Below the pieces are notes generated by a model. The model was not told the origin of the DNA, searched no databases, and saw only the letters and a list, made by a program, of their open reading frames with translations. The position numbers were made by a program, and so were the translations under genes. DNA of 40,824 nucleotides from a virus. Location: IMG/VR virus record IMGVR_UViG_3300013114_000125, positions 1 to 40,824 of that record. One strand, written 5' to 3'. This document shows positions 17,422-25,782 of this stretch, one piece after another; the stretch's first letter is position 1, and each line of letters opens with the position of its first letter.

Positions 17422-20069
17422 TAATGTAATCTCCTAAATTCTACGTCTACTTTACTATAATCTACTATATAAAAACCTGTATCTGTCATTTCTTTTGCCC
17501 ATGGAACTTCTTGTGCTATTACACCTTGATACATTCCATCTAAGTGTTTATATTTAAATGAATAAATGTTGGTACCTAACTGTGACTTACCAATTAATTG
17601 TATATCTTCTTTTAACCGTACATCACTAAAAAATTTCGTTATATGACCTATACCTGCTGATGCCCAATTTCCTACTTTAGCAAAATTAGTCGCTATCTTA
17701 GCCATAAAAGCTCCTTGTACAGGAGTTCCGGTACCATGTAACGATTTTCCTATATAACCTGATCTTCCTATTCCAAATTTTTGAGCTAACGAAGTTATTT
17801 GTGTTACTCCTGTAATATTTCCTGCCATAACATTTTTATAAACGTTTGTCACAGCACCAGCATCTTTGAAAATTGAACCAACTGATGACGCTGAAATTAC
17901 TCCTGTTATTTTGTCATTAACTATATTAGTCACGTATGATGTAGCTAAAGATTTTGCATTATCTTTTACGTATTGTAGCTCGTTTATTTTGCCGTGTACT
18001 GATTGTCCTATTGAAAACAATTGTCCAGTTTGATTAACAAATATATTATCTTTAAATAAATTTGTTGCTTTACCAGATACTGATTCAATAACTTGATTTG
18101 TTAAAGTATTTGTAAAATTATTTTTAATAGTATTTTTAGTATCACTTAATGAGAAATTTTGAATTTTATTAGATATACTTTTTGCCGTGTCCCAACGATC
18201 TCCAGTTTGACTTACAACATTAAAAGTTTTGTCATATTTTGTTCCGTAAGTTTCTAATAATTGTTTAGCTTTTTTAACACTAGTTGAATTTCCCATTTCT
18301 TTTTTTAAATATCTTTCTGCGTCTGCCTGCCATTGTCCTAATCTAATAGATTCTATACTTGAAGTTCTATTTCTTTGTTCTACAAATTCTACTGTTCCTG
18401 GTGTTGAACTTAATCTAGACCACATTTTTGTATCCATTTTGTCATCATCTATTTGAGACGGTACTACTCCTTGACTTGAAAATCCAGAAAATCTTGGCAT
18501 TGGTTCATGTGTAACAAGTCTATGTACAGTAGTTTTTGTTTTTCTTGTAAAAGATTGTAAAGGTTCTAAACCTTTCTTAGACAATTCAACATCACCTTCT
18601 TCTCTTGGCAACATTCCTGTTTGTTCTTTACTCAACCAAGTTGGTCCCCAAGATGAACTTGCACCTATTGAATTAAGGTGTACTTGTGATCCTGCTAAAT
18701 GAACTGGGCCGCCTGCGCCATGTAATTGCTGATTGTCTGAATATGATAGAATTCCTGACTTACCATATGTCATAACAGGACCTTGTTGTGAAGATGTAAA
18801 AACTCCTTTATCTCCCATATGCATCTGATAATCTGCAGATGTAATAATTTGTCCAGGAGATGCTGGAATTTTTACATCACCTTTGGCTTTATGTCCTTTT
18901 GTAACTGCAATATCGGTATCTTTATAAAGTACTTCATCCGTTCCTGTGGCCGCCATTCTAATTTCATTTCCAGCACTCATATTAATATTTGCATCACTAT
19001 GTAAATTAAAATCACCTTCTGTTCTTAAATTAATTCCTCCAACACCAGAATAAACGTCAATTCTACCTTCTTTGTTCATTTCAATCCAAGCATTACCTGA
19101 ACCATTAGCAATATAAACAACACCATCGGTGTCGTGCATTAAAAGTTGATGTCCTGATGCTGTTCTTAATCTTACTAATTGATTATCTCCGGCGGCATCT
19201 CCGTCATCCATTGTAAAAACATGACCGGGATCTCTATCTGTTGGAATATATGCAGACCGACTTTCTTCAGTAACTAATATTGGTAATTTCCTACTGTCTG
19301 CTCTAATTCTACCTGGTGTGTTTATTCCAAATACTGCACTAGGAGCCTCTCTTTGTGCTGATGATGATGTTGTACCTCTAATACTATCTTGTACTAAACC
19401 TTGTTTCTTTAATAGTTCTGCACTTCTATCATTGACTGGTAATGTATAAGTGCTATAAGTTCCAATTTTTGCATTTGTATACATTACTCTATTAACTTCT
19501 CCGGCTGGTACATAATTTGTACCATAATCTTGTTTGGCTTCTTTTTTTGTTATTATATTTCGTCCTGCAGTTTTTTCTTGTACTCCTGTTTCAGGATTCA
19601 ATATAAGACCACTCCCTGTTTCTTCTGCTCCTGATTGTTCTGATGCCGCTAAACCCGGAACTTGATGGTTTGTTTGTGGTTGTTGTACACACCCTATCCA
19701 ATATGCATTTTCTTCTGTTTGGATTCCTTGTGCAAATATCACCATTACTGCTGTATCAATATCAGGTGGTACTGCCCACATACCATAAGAGTGAGAATTT
19801 GTTTTATAATCATATGCATTTGTTGAACTAACTGCCTGTGGACTTTTAGAACCATAAAAAGGTGAAAGATAGCTACACCACATTAACTGACTAAAAATTG
19901 GATCGTCTGTACCAGTTCTTGCAGGAATATTCACACCTAATCTACCCATTTTTAATGGATCGTCGTTGCTTTTTACTATCCCTATATACGGTCCAGGACT
20001 TCGTTCGACATATGACTTTAAGTCAGTTTTTTGATTTATACTAGATACGTCACCTCTATGATCTGTCAT
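17421..20069 (-). CDS. gp5: Baseplate hub/central spike protein gp5 with C-terminal S74-type chaperone, no lysozyme domain seen
   Basis: gp5 forms the trimeric spike below the tail tube. The N-terminal OB-fold is clear (residues about 28-125: GPYIGIVKSNDDPLKMGRL, VNIPARTGT). Residues about 290-430 form a VgrG/gp5-like region with repeated short strands (GHQLLMHDTDG, AWIEMNKEGRIDVYS, DFNLHSDANINMSAG). The last 68 residues (815-882) start SDVRLKEDI and contain GVIAQEV, the mark of the Peptidase_S74 intramolecular chaperone; Ser815 and Lys820 have the spacing of the self-cleavage pair. No T4-lysozyme Glu/Asp/Thr catalytic region was found between the OB fold and the strand repeats. At 882 aa it is longer than T4 gp5 (575). 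Three bases separate its ATG from the upstream stop. Confidence 0.88.
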   Translation of the reverse strand: MTDHRGDVSSINQKTDLKSYVERSPGPYIGIVKSNDDPLKMGRLGVNIPARTGTDDPIFSQLMWCSYLSPFYGSKSPQAVSSTNAYDYKTNSHSYGMWAVPPDIDTAVMVIFAQGIQTEENAYWIGCVQQPQTNHQVPGLAASEQSGAEETGSGLILNPETGVQEKTAGRNIITKKEAKQDYGTNYVPAGEVNRVMYTNAKIGTYSTYTLPVNDRSAELLKKQGLVQDSIRGTTSSSAQREAPSAVFGINTPGRIRADSRKLPILVTEESRSAYIPTDRDPGHVFTMDDGDAAGDNQLVRLRTASGHQLLMHDTDGVVYIANGSGNAWIEMNKEGRIDVYSGVGGINLRTEGDFNLHSDANINMSAGNEIRMAATGTDEVLYKDTDIAVTKGHKAKGDVKIPASPGQIITSADYQMHMGDKGVFTSSQQGPVMTYGKSGILSYSDNQQLHGAGGPVHLAGSQVHLNSIGASSSWGPTWLSKEQTGMLPREEGDVELSKKGLEPLQSFTRKTKTTVHRLVTHEPMPRFSGFSSQGVVPSQIDDDKMDTKMWSRLSSTPGTVEFVEQRNRTSSIESIRLGQWQADAERYLKKEMGNSTSVKKAKQLLETYGTKYDKTFNVVSQTGDRWDTAKSISNKIQNFSLSDTKNTIKNNFTNTLTNQVIESVSGKATNLFKDNIFVNQTGQLFSIGQSVHGKINELQYVKDNAKSLATSYVTNIVNDKITGVISASSVGSIFKDAGAVTNVYKNVMAGNITGVTQITSLAQKFGIGRSGYIGKSLHGTGTPVQGAFMAKIATNFAKVGNWASAGIGHITKFFSDVRLKEDIQLIGKSQLGTNIYSFKYKHLDGMYQGVIAQEVPWAKEMTDTGFYIVDYSKVDVEFRRLH

Positions 20070-20072
20070 TTT

Positions 20073-22400
20073 CTATGGCACAGCGATTGCATCACTATGA
20101 ACACCTCCTTGATTATTATCGTCTCTCTCAAGAAGAGATCCGTCTTTACCTATATCAAACTGTTTCGGAGGAGAACCAATTCCTTGTTGATTATTCAACC
20201 TTACAAGATATAATACTTGTGTAAATTTTCCTGAATCCATTTTACTTTCTACTTTAGCAATTTGATACACTCCAGAAAACCATAAATTTGAATCTGCTGA
20301 TAATTTTCCGTCCATTGTATCAAACATAGTACCTTGCTGTTCAATTATATCAGCTGGCATTCTATAATTAAGATGTAACAATGGCATTGCATTATCTAAA
20401 TTAAAACAATTTAATGTGTGATTCCATGCACCATCTGCCATCTGGCCTGGTTTTCTTGTTTCAACTGTTCCGTCAATAGTAACATACATATCTTGTGCAA
20501 TATAACTAGGATCTCCTAAAATTTCCATTTCTATTTTCATCATATCTGCATTTGGATTTATAAGATAATCAAAAAATTCAGTTACCTTTATCTTTTCTGG
20601 ATCTTCTATATCCACTTGACTTTTTGAACCTATTATTGATGGATACGATCTTAATTGTGCAATTTCTGGTTGTGGTTCTGTTCCTATAATTTTTCTAAAT
20701 ATTTTCGTCCATTTTTTTATTATTTCCTGTGCTTTGTTCCCGGTGTTTCCAGCTATTACTGTATTTCTATGATAATATCCAACTTTGTAATTAAGCCGTA
20801 AATTCATTATATCAATATTTTCTCCAGTATAGATATAATTGTATCGTTTTTTAACTTGCTTTATCCAATCAACTTTTCCTATACTCATACCTGGTACTAA
20901 TAATTTTAAAATATGAAATTTGTATGGAATAACTTTGAATATAATAATTTTAGGATACATTTTAGTTATTGGGTCTACACCTTTTCCTTTTTCCAAATCT
21001 GTATGTACACTGGTTATTATTTTAAACCAAGGAATCATATGATTACGTTCAATTATTTCATTTAACTCTTCTTCATTCTCTTTATTCCAAGGTACATTAG
21101 ATTGAACTTCCGATTTACTCCATCTACCTCTATCATTTTCGTTTAATATCTGGGAGCCTGTTAAAAATTCTAACCAAAAATCTTTTATTAAATCTTTAAA
21201 ATAAGGAGTTGCCATCATTGCATCTTCAATAATTTTCATTATTGATGTATTAGCATTTACTGATGTTTTTGGAATTTTTCCTCCTATGCTTACCATTCTT
21301 TGGAAACCGGTTTCTTGCTTGTTACCTCGATTAACGCCTACTGGATGTGATGATTTTTTTGTAACCATTGTTGATAATGATGCCACATCTGCATCTAAAG
21401 CCAACGCGGCTAATTTTTCATCAAATACTATTTTATATTTGTCTTCATATCCTTTTGTTCTAGCTCCTTGTTTGACTTCGTCTTCCATTTGTTTTTCCAT
21501 TTTTTCTGAAAACTCGTCTCCCCATTCTTTTAAAGTACCTTTTTGTAATGTAAATGATGTTCTTACAAATTGAAATCTATCCATCATGGCAAATTCTGCA
21601 TGAGTTGCCGCTAATACTTGATATACTGCTCCGCCTTCGTTTACTTCAAATTCTACACGTGTAATTACTATTGGAATTTTTCTTACTAAACTATCCTCTT
21701 TATTTTCTATTTCACCATTCTCAGTAAATCCTCTCCATTCTATCGTTAATAAAAAAGGTGCATCTTGATAATCCATATATCCACTTTCATATGCGGCCGC
21801 CCGAACTTTTTCTATAAATGTCACACTGTAAGGTTCATGCAATTCAAGATCCATTTTTGTAAAACTCATTGTATTTCTTTCTGCATTGGGAGAAACTGTA
21901 GAAGTAATGTTAACGTTCTCAAAAAATATATCATGATTTCTATACAATATAGATTGTGATCCGGCGATATCACCAAACCCTTTTTTCTCCTTTTCCATAG
22001 TAGTTGCATATATGTCAATACCTTTTTTTCCTTTTGTAGAAAACGGGTCTAATCCTGCTGTAGGATTATCTGGACCGATACCTGAACTACGTGCAATTAT
22101 ATTATGCACAGGTTTAGTAAGATATTCTATTGGATTTCTTAATTCGTGTTCTGTTAATGCTGAAAGTGTAAACAAAGTACTATAACTAGCAAATTTATGT
22201 AAAGGATTTATATCATCAAAATTTGTTTTTCGATTAATATGTTTTTCTATAGTTTTTCCTTTTGATGGCGATGCTCCATTTACGTTATTTGAAAATTTAT
22301 AATTCTTCCACCATTTTCGTGCTCTATCTATTTTTTGTTTGTATGCTAATGCATTTGATTTCTTTTTAAGTATGTTATGAGCTTTTTTTTGAATAGCCAT
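20073..22400 (-). CDS. Virion structural protein, probable baseplate hub component (gp27-like position)
   Basis: 775 aa, not recognised with certainty. The first 50 residues are very basic, followed by a conserved-looking stretch LHKFASYSTLFTLSALT and a beta-rich middle (IEWRGFTENGEI, VITRVEFEVNEGGAVYQV) that resembles hub proteins of contractile tails. The C-terminal half has EILGDPSYIAQDMYVTID and LWFSGVYQIAKVESKM-type strands, as in gp27/gpD-like hub domains. It lies between gp53 and gp5, three bases after the gp53 stop and behind a good AGGAG site. Position beside the gp5 spike makes the gp27-type adaptor between tube and spike the best guess. It could also be another conserved virion protein of marine T4-like phages. 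Confidence 0.6.
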   Translation of the reverse strand: MAIQKKAHNILKKKSNALAYKQKIDRARKWWKNYKFSNNVNGASPSKGKTIEKHINRKTNFDDINPLHKFASYSTLFTLSALTEHELRNPIEYLTKPVHNIIARSSGIGPDNPTAGLDPFSTKGKKGIDIYATTMEKEKKGFGDIAGSQSILYRNHDIFFENVNITSTVSPNAERNTMSFTKMDLELHEPYSVTFIEKVRAAAYESGYMDYQDAPFLLTIEWRGFTENGEIENKEDSLVRKIPIVITRVEFEVNEGGAVYQVLAATHAEFAMMDRFQFVRTSFTLQKGTLKEWGDEFSEKMEKQMEDEVKQGARTKGYEDKYKIVFDEKLAALALDADVASLSTMVTKKSSHPVGVNRGNKQETGFQRMVSIGGKIPKTSVNANTSIMKIIEDAMMATPYFKDLIKDFWLEFLTGSQILNENDRGRWSKSEVQSNVPWNKENEEELNEIIERNHMIPWFKIITSVHTDLEKGKGVDPITKMYPKIIIFKVIPYKFHILKLLVPGMSIGKVDWIKQVKKRYNYIYTGENIDIMNLRLNYKVGYYHRNTVIAGNTGNKAQEIIKKWTKIFRKIIGTEPQPEIAQLRSYPSIIGSKSQVDIEDPEKIKVTEFFDYLINPNADMMKIEMEILGDPSYIAQDMYVTIDGTVETRKPGQMADGAWNHTLNCFNLDNAMPLLHLNYRMPADIIEQQGTMFDTMDGKLSADSNLWFSGVYQIAKVESKMDSGKFTQVLYLVRLNNQQGIGSPPKQFDIGKDGSLLERDDNNQGGVHSDAIAVP

Positions 22401-22403
22401 GTA

Positions 22404-22703
22404 TTAAACTCCTAAATCAGTTTGTACATTAGACTTTTTAGGTAACTGTATCGTAACTCCTGGCTTAAAATCATATATAGGATCTTCTATTTCATTAGGA
22501 TTTCTTTGTGCAAATACCCACCATAGTCGAGGTGATCCATACAAATCAAATGCTAACAAATCTGGACGATATGCATAAGTTCTTTCTATTGTATAAGATT
22601 CATCATCTAATTCTGCTGTTATTGGTCTTGGTACTAAAATATCAAGTGCTGTATTGCTTTGTGTTGTAGCAAAATATGGTGACGTAGATGAATATTTGGT
22701 CAT
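22404..22703 (-). CDS. gp53: Baseplate wedge protein gp53-like (LysM-type fold)
   Basis: 99 aa. The core YAYRPDLLAFDLYGSPRLWW, followed by VFAQRNPNEIEDPIYDFKPG and TIQLPK, is the gp53/LysM-like baseplate domain: one small alpha/beta unit ending in a proline-bounded strand. T4 gp53 (196 aa) joins neighbouring wedges into the closed baseplate. This protein is about half as long, keeping the LysM-like part only. The ATG overlaps the preceding stop as TAATG, so it is probably translated by coupling. Confidence 0.75.
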   Translation of the reverse strand: MTKYSSTSPYFATTQSNTALDILVPRPITAELDDESYTIERTYAYRPDLLAFDLYGSPRLWWVFAQRNPNEIEDPIYDFKPGVTIQLPKKSNVQTDLGV

Positions 22704-23554
22704 TAAATAAATCCTATTTGATTTTTGCCTCTCAACTTACCGGCCGCAAAATCTTTAAGTGAAAAGTTTTTAATACTTTCTCTAGAGTAAACTGGTGTTA
22801 CTAATACTGAAATATTAGATATTGTTGGTGCCCACGTTTGATCTAATTTATTAGGATCAAATACTTTTTCGTCAGTATGTATATTTGTTGATTTTGAATA
22901 TAGTGGACTATGTGGTTGAAATTTTTGATCTTGTTGTGTTGAAATATAATCTATACCTGATCTTAATTCAACGTTAAATGTGTTCACAATAACTGGTGTA
23001 TTTTGAAACATATGATCACCATATCCATTTAAATGTAATATTGGTGGTGGATTACCTTTTAAACTTGATGTATCTTCTTTTCCAAAAAACATTTTAGTCA
23101 CGGTTCTTAAAAAATTAACTACTGCTACCCAATATAAAGCATCTTGTTGATTCTGTACAGGAAACTCACCAATAATGTTCATTTGATCTACTTGTGAATT
23201 TTGGTATGCTTGAAATGGATAATTGCTATGTGTTTGTGCTAATGCGTTATAACTTGCAGTATGCTGTATCATCATTGATGGTGTAAGTGGCCAAAAAAAT
23301 CCACCTAAATCATGTAATGGTGCAAGTCGATTATTACCTAACTTTTGTTCATTGAAAAAAAAGTCTTTTAGTGGACCTGTTTGTGGTATTGTAAGACGAA
23401 CTCTCCAGTCTCTTTCATCTTGTCTACCTGACCATGCGGCAGTGGCTCGTCTGATATGATCATGTCTTCCAATCCCAGAACCAAATAATCTACCTAATGT
23501 TCTATTCCAGACTGTTCCGCCTGCTTTACCCAATGCTTCTATAACTTTTGCCAT
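22703..23554 (-). CDS. Tail-tube/baseplate structural protein, gp48/gp54 class candidate
   Basis: 283 aa, first gene of the leftward baseplate block and about 40 bases below a late promoter. Features: a basic, glycine-rich N-terminus; WRVRLTIPQTGPLKDFFF; PLHDLGGFFWPLTPSMMIQHTASY in three parts; a Gln-rich YQNSQVDQMNIIGEF; and PPILHLNGYGDHMF followed by NTPVIVNTFNVEL. The LNGYG-x-FxNxPVxV pattern recurs in tail proteins annotated as tube or baseplate proteins of contractile phages. The likely job is initiation or capping of the tail tube on the hub. Exact equivalence to gp48 or gp54 is not established from sequence alone. Confidence 0.6.
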   Translation of the reverse strand: MAKVIEALGKAGGTVWNRTLGRLFGSGIGRHDHIRRATAAWSGRQDERDWRVRLTIPQTGPLKDFFFNEQKLGNNRLAPLHDLGGFFWPLTPSMMIQHTASYNALAQTHSNYPFQAYQNSQVDQMNIIGEFPVQNQQDALYWVAVVNFLRTVTKMFFGKEDTSSLKGNPPPILHLNGYGDHMFQNTPVIVNTFNVELRSGIDYISTQQDQKFQPHSPLYSKSTNIHTDEKVFDPNKLDQTWAPTISNISVLVTPVYSRESIKNFSLKDFAAGKLRGKNQIGFI

Positions 23555-23597
23555 TTTTCCGTTGTGTTTCCTTGTTAAATTTCGTATACTAAAACAA

Positions 23598-23605
23598 TAT
23601 TTATA
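23598..23605 (-). promoter_or_regulatory. T4-type late promoter for the baseplate block
   Basis: Exact TATAAATA on the minus strand, 43 bases before the start codon at 23554. The intervening leader contains AAGGAAA as a plausible ribosome site. It probably drives the five genes down to gp25, with gp6 and the giant gene supported by a further late promoter at 17004. Confidence 0.75.
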
Positions 23606-23687
23606 GGCATCATTAAAGGCGCACTTAACTACTCATACGGCACACTTCAACAGACCTGTTTGTGGTCATCAGCAAAGATAAATTATT
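23606..23687 (+). promoter_or_regulatory. Upstream region of gp55 with imperfect direct repeat
   Basis: The sequences GGCGCACTTAAC (23618-23629) and GGCACACTTCAAC (23639-23651) form an imperfect direct repeat 21 bases apart start to start, two turns of the helix. No good sigma70 -35/-10 pair and no late element was found on the plus strand here. The repeat could be a binding site for a phage or host activator of the gp55-gp47-gp46 operon; that is inference. Confidence 0.35.
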
Positions 23688-24668
23688 ATGAAACGAGTGA
23701 AATATTTAAATAACCGAGATCTGTTGGCCCAAATACACGCCAGCAAAAATACATTTTGTTCTTATGTTACAGATGAGGACTCACAATACGATATAATTGT
23801 ACCTGATCTTAAAAAAATTAATTCTATCGCAATAGCAAAAGCAAGAAAAAACAAAAGTAAAAGATTAACACAAGAAGCATGGCAACAAGCTAAAGATAGC
23901 GGACTTAAAAAAATTAAATTAAGTGACTACACTGTAAACACTCGTAAAATTGATAAAACTAGTTTAGTATTTAGAGTTATGACATTTGGTCATGTTCCTT
24001 TAGATCCTACTAGAAAGAAAAATCCTAAACAAGAATCTGATCATCATCAAAAAGTAAATTTTCCTCCGTTCCTTCATTATCGTCTTGATAATAAAGGTAA
24101 ACCAAAATGCGTAGGTAAATCACATTGGATTGGTGGATTAGAAAACGGACATTTTGATTGCAATCATGGAAAAATTACAAACAGTCTAGCAATGATGTTT
24201 ATGAAACTTTGCGAAAGATATGGTACTAGAGCAAACTGGAGAGGATATACCTACAATGATGAAATGCAATCACAAGCATTGATGCAATTATCACAAATTG
24301 GTTTACAGTTTGATGAAAGCAAATCAGAAAATCCATTTGCATATTATACAGCGGCAATTACAAATTCATTTACAAGAATATTAAACATTGAAAAGAAAAA
24401 CCAAAATATACGTGACGACATTCTTGAGCAACATCATATGACGCCTTCGTCTACTCGACAAAATATTAATACATCTAATACAATGGCTTATAAAAAACAT
24501 ATAACAACTGCACACGGACCGGTTAAAACTGTAAACAAAACTGGAATAATGAAATTAAACAAATTAATGCGTAAAAAAGGAGAATTAACACTTAAAGATT
24601 TTGATTCAGTAGGATACAAAAAAATAGATATGAGTAAACATAAACCACCAATAAAGAAAAAATACTAA
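23688..24668 (+). CDS. gp55: Late-transcription sigma factor gp55
   Basis: gp55 is the phage sigma factor that directs host RNA polymerase to TATAAATA late promoters. The conserved sigma region 2-like core lies at about 165-250: MKLCERYGTRANWRGYTYND, EMQSQALMQLSQIGLQFDES, NPFAYYTAAITNSFTRILNI and EKKNQNIRDDILE. At 326 aa it is longer than T4 gp55 (185) owing to a basic N-terminal region and a Cys/His-bearing segment (C141 to H160, KCVGKSHW ... GHFDCNHGK) just before the core, which is a conceivable metal site. The C-terminus is basic. It is first in an operon with a micro-gene, gp47 and gp46; its stop overlaps the next ATG (TAATG). Confidence 0.92.
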   Translation: MKRVKYLNNRDLLAQIHASKNTFCSYVTDEDSQYDIIVPDLKKINSIAIAKARKNKSKRLTQEAWQQAKDSGLKKIKLSDYTVNTRKIDKTSLVFRVMTFGHVPLDPTRKKNPKQESDHHQKVNFPPFLHYRLDNKGKPKCVGKSHWIGGLENGHFDCNHGKITNSLAMMFMKLCERYGTRANWRGYTYNDEMQSQALMQLSQIGLQFDESKSENPFAYYTAAITNSFTRILNIEKKNQNIRDDILEQHHMTPSSTRQNINTSNTMAYKKHITTAHGPVKTVNKTGIMKLNKLMRKKGELTLKDFDSVGYKKIDMSKHKPPIKKKY

Positions 24669-24763
24669 TGAAATTTTTTAAAAAAATAAAAGAATATCTA
24701 TGTAAAATATACAATAAATGTATCGATTGGTATTATTTAAAAATTTGGAGTAAATTTAAATGA
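24668..24763 (+). CDS. 31-residue basic/aromatic micro-gene between gp55 and gp47
   Basis: ATG at 24668 overlaps the gp55 stop (TAATG) and the TGA at 24761-24763 overlaps the gp47 ATG (ATGA). The product, MKFFKKIKEYLCKIYNKC followed by IDWYYLKIWSKFK, is strongly basic, rich in Tyr/Trp/Phe and would form an amphipathic helix; two cysteines are present. The double coupling overlap and the exact fit in an otherwise overlapping operon argue that it is translated. It may be a small regulator or membrane-surface peptide, or simply a coupling device that carries ribosomes to gp47. No family is recognised. Confidence 0.6.
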   Translation: MKFFKKIKEYLCKIYNKCIDWYYLKIWSKFK

Positions 24764-25782
24764 CATTTTTTAATAAGGTGGCTTGTTTTACAGATATACA
24801 CTTTGGATTAAAAGGTAATTCACGTGTACACAATGATGATTGTGAAGCATTTATTTATTGGTTTATTCAACAAGCTAAAGCACACAATTGTGAAACGTGT
24901 ATATTTCTAGGTGACTGGCATCATCATAGATCTGCAACTAACGTTTCAACAATGAATTATACAGTATCTAATGTTGAACGATTAGCAAAAGCATTTAAAA
25001 ACTTTTATTTTATAAATGGTAATCATGATTTATTTTATAGAGATAAAAGAGAAATTAATTCAGTAGAATATATTAGAAATATTCCTAATGTCCATATAGT
25101 AAACGAATGGATTGTAAAAGAAGATATTGCAATTATTCCATGGATAGTACAAGACGAATGGAAAAAAATTCAAACAATGCAAAAAAAATATATATTTGGA
25201 CACTTTGAACTTCCATATTTTAAAATGAACGCAATGGTAGATATGCCCGACATTGGCACAATTAAAACCGAACACTTTGCTAATTGTGAAAAAGTATTTT
25301 CAGGACACTTCCATAAAAGACAGTACAACAAAAATGTAACTTACATTGGTAATACGTTTCCACACAATTACGCAGATGCTTGGGATGATGAACGTGGTAT
25401 GATGATACTAGAATGGGGTGGAGAACCAAAATATATTAATTGGCCAGATATGCCAAGATATAGAACAATTAAAATATCTGAACTCCTTGCTGATCCTGAC
25501 ACTGTATTAAAACCAAAAATGTATGTAAGAGTTACATTAGATATTAAAATATCTTACGAAGAAGCAAACTTTATACGAGAAACGTTTATAGACAAGTATG
25601 AATTAAGAGAATTACAATTAATACCAGAACAAATCGACAGGGCACAACAACCTTTGGTACAAGTACAAAAATTTGATTCAGTTGATCAAATTGTGTTAAA
25701 ACAATTAGAAGGTGTTGATTCCGAAACATATGACAAATCAATTTTAATGGCAATTTATAATAATTTAGATGTTAATAATTAA
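24760..25782 (+). CDS. gp47: Recombination endonuclease subunit gp47 (SbcD/Mre11-like)
   Basis: Nuclease subunit of the gp46/gp47 complex, which resects DNA ends for recombination-dependent replication and host DNA breakdown. The calcineurin-like metallophosphoesterase motifs are complete and in order: FTDIHFG (about 10-16), FLGDWHHHR (about 49-57), INGNHD (about 85-90), FGHFELP (about 147) and SGHFHKRQ (about 183). Length 340 aa matches T4 gp47 (339). The gene overlaps gp46 by 14 bases and its start overlaps the micro-gene stop, so all four operon members are probably translated together. Confidence 0.95.
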   Translation: MTFFNKVACFTDIHFGLKGNSRVHNDDCEAFIYWFIQQAKAHNCETCIFLGDWHHHRSATNVSTMNYTVSNVERLAKAFKNFYFINGNHDLFYRDKREINSVEYIRNIPNVHIVNEWIVKEDIAIIPWIVQDEWKKIQTMQKKYIFGHFELPYFKMNAMVDMPDIGTIKTEHFANCEKVFSGHFHKRQYNKNVTYIGNTFPHNYADAWDDERGMMILEWGGEPKYINWPDMPRYRTIKISELLADPDTVLKPKMYVRVTLDIKISYEEANFIRETFIDKYELRELQLIPEQIDRAQQPLVQVQKFDSVDQIVLKQLEGVDSETYDKSILMAIYNNLDVNN

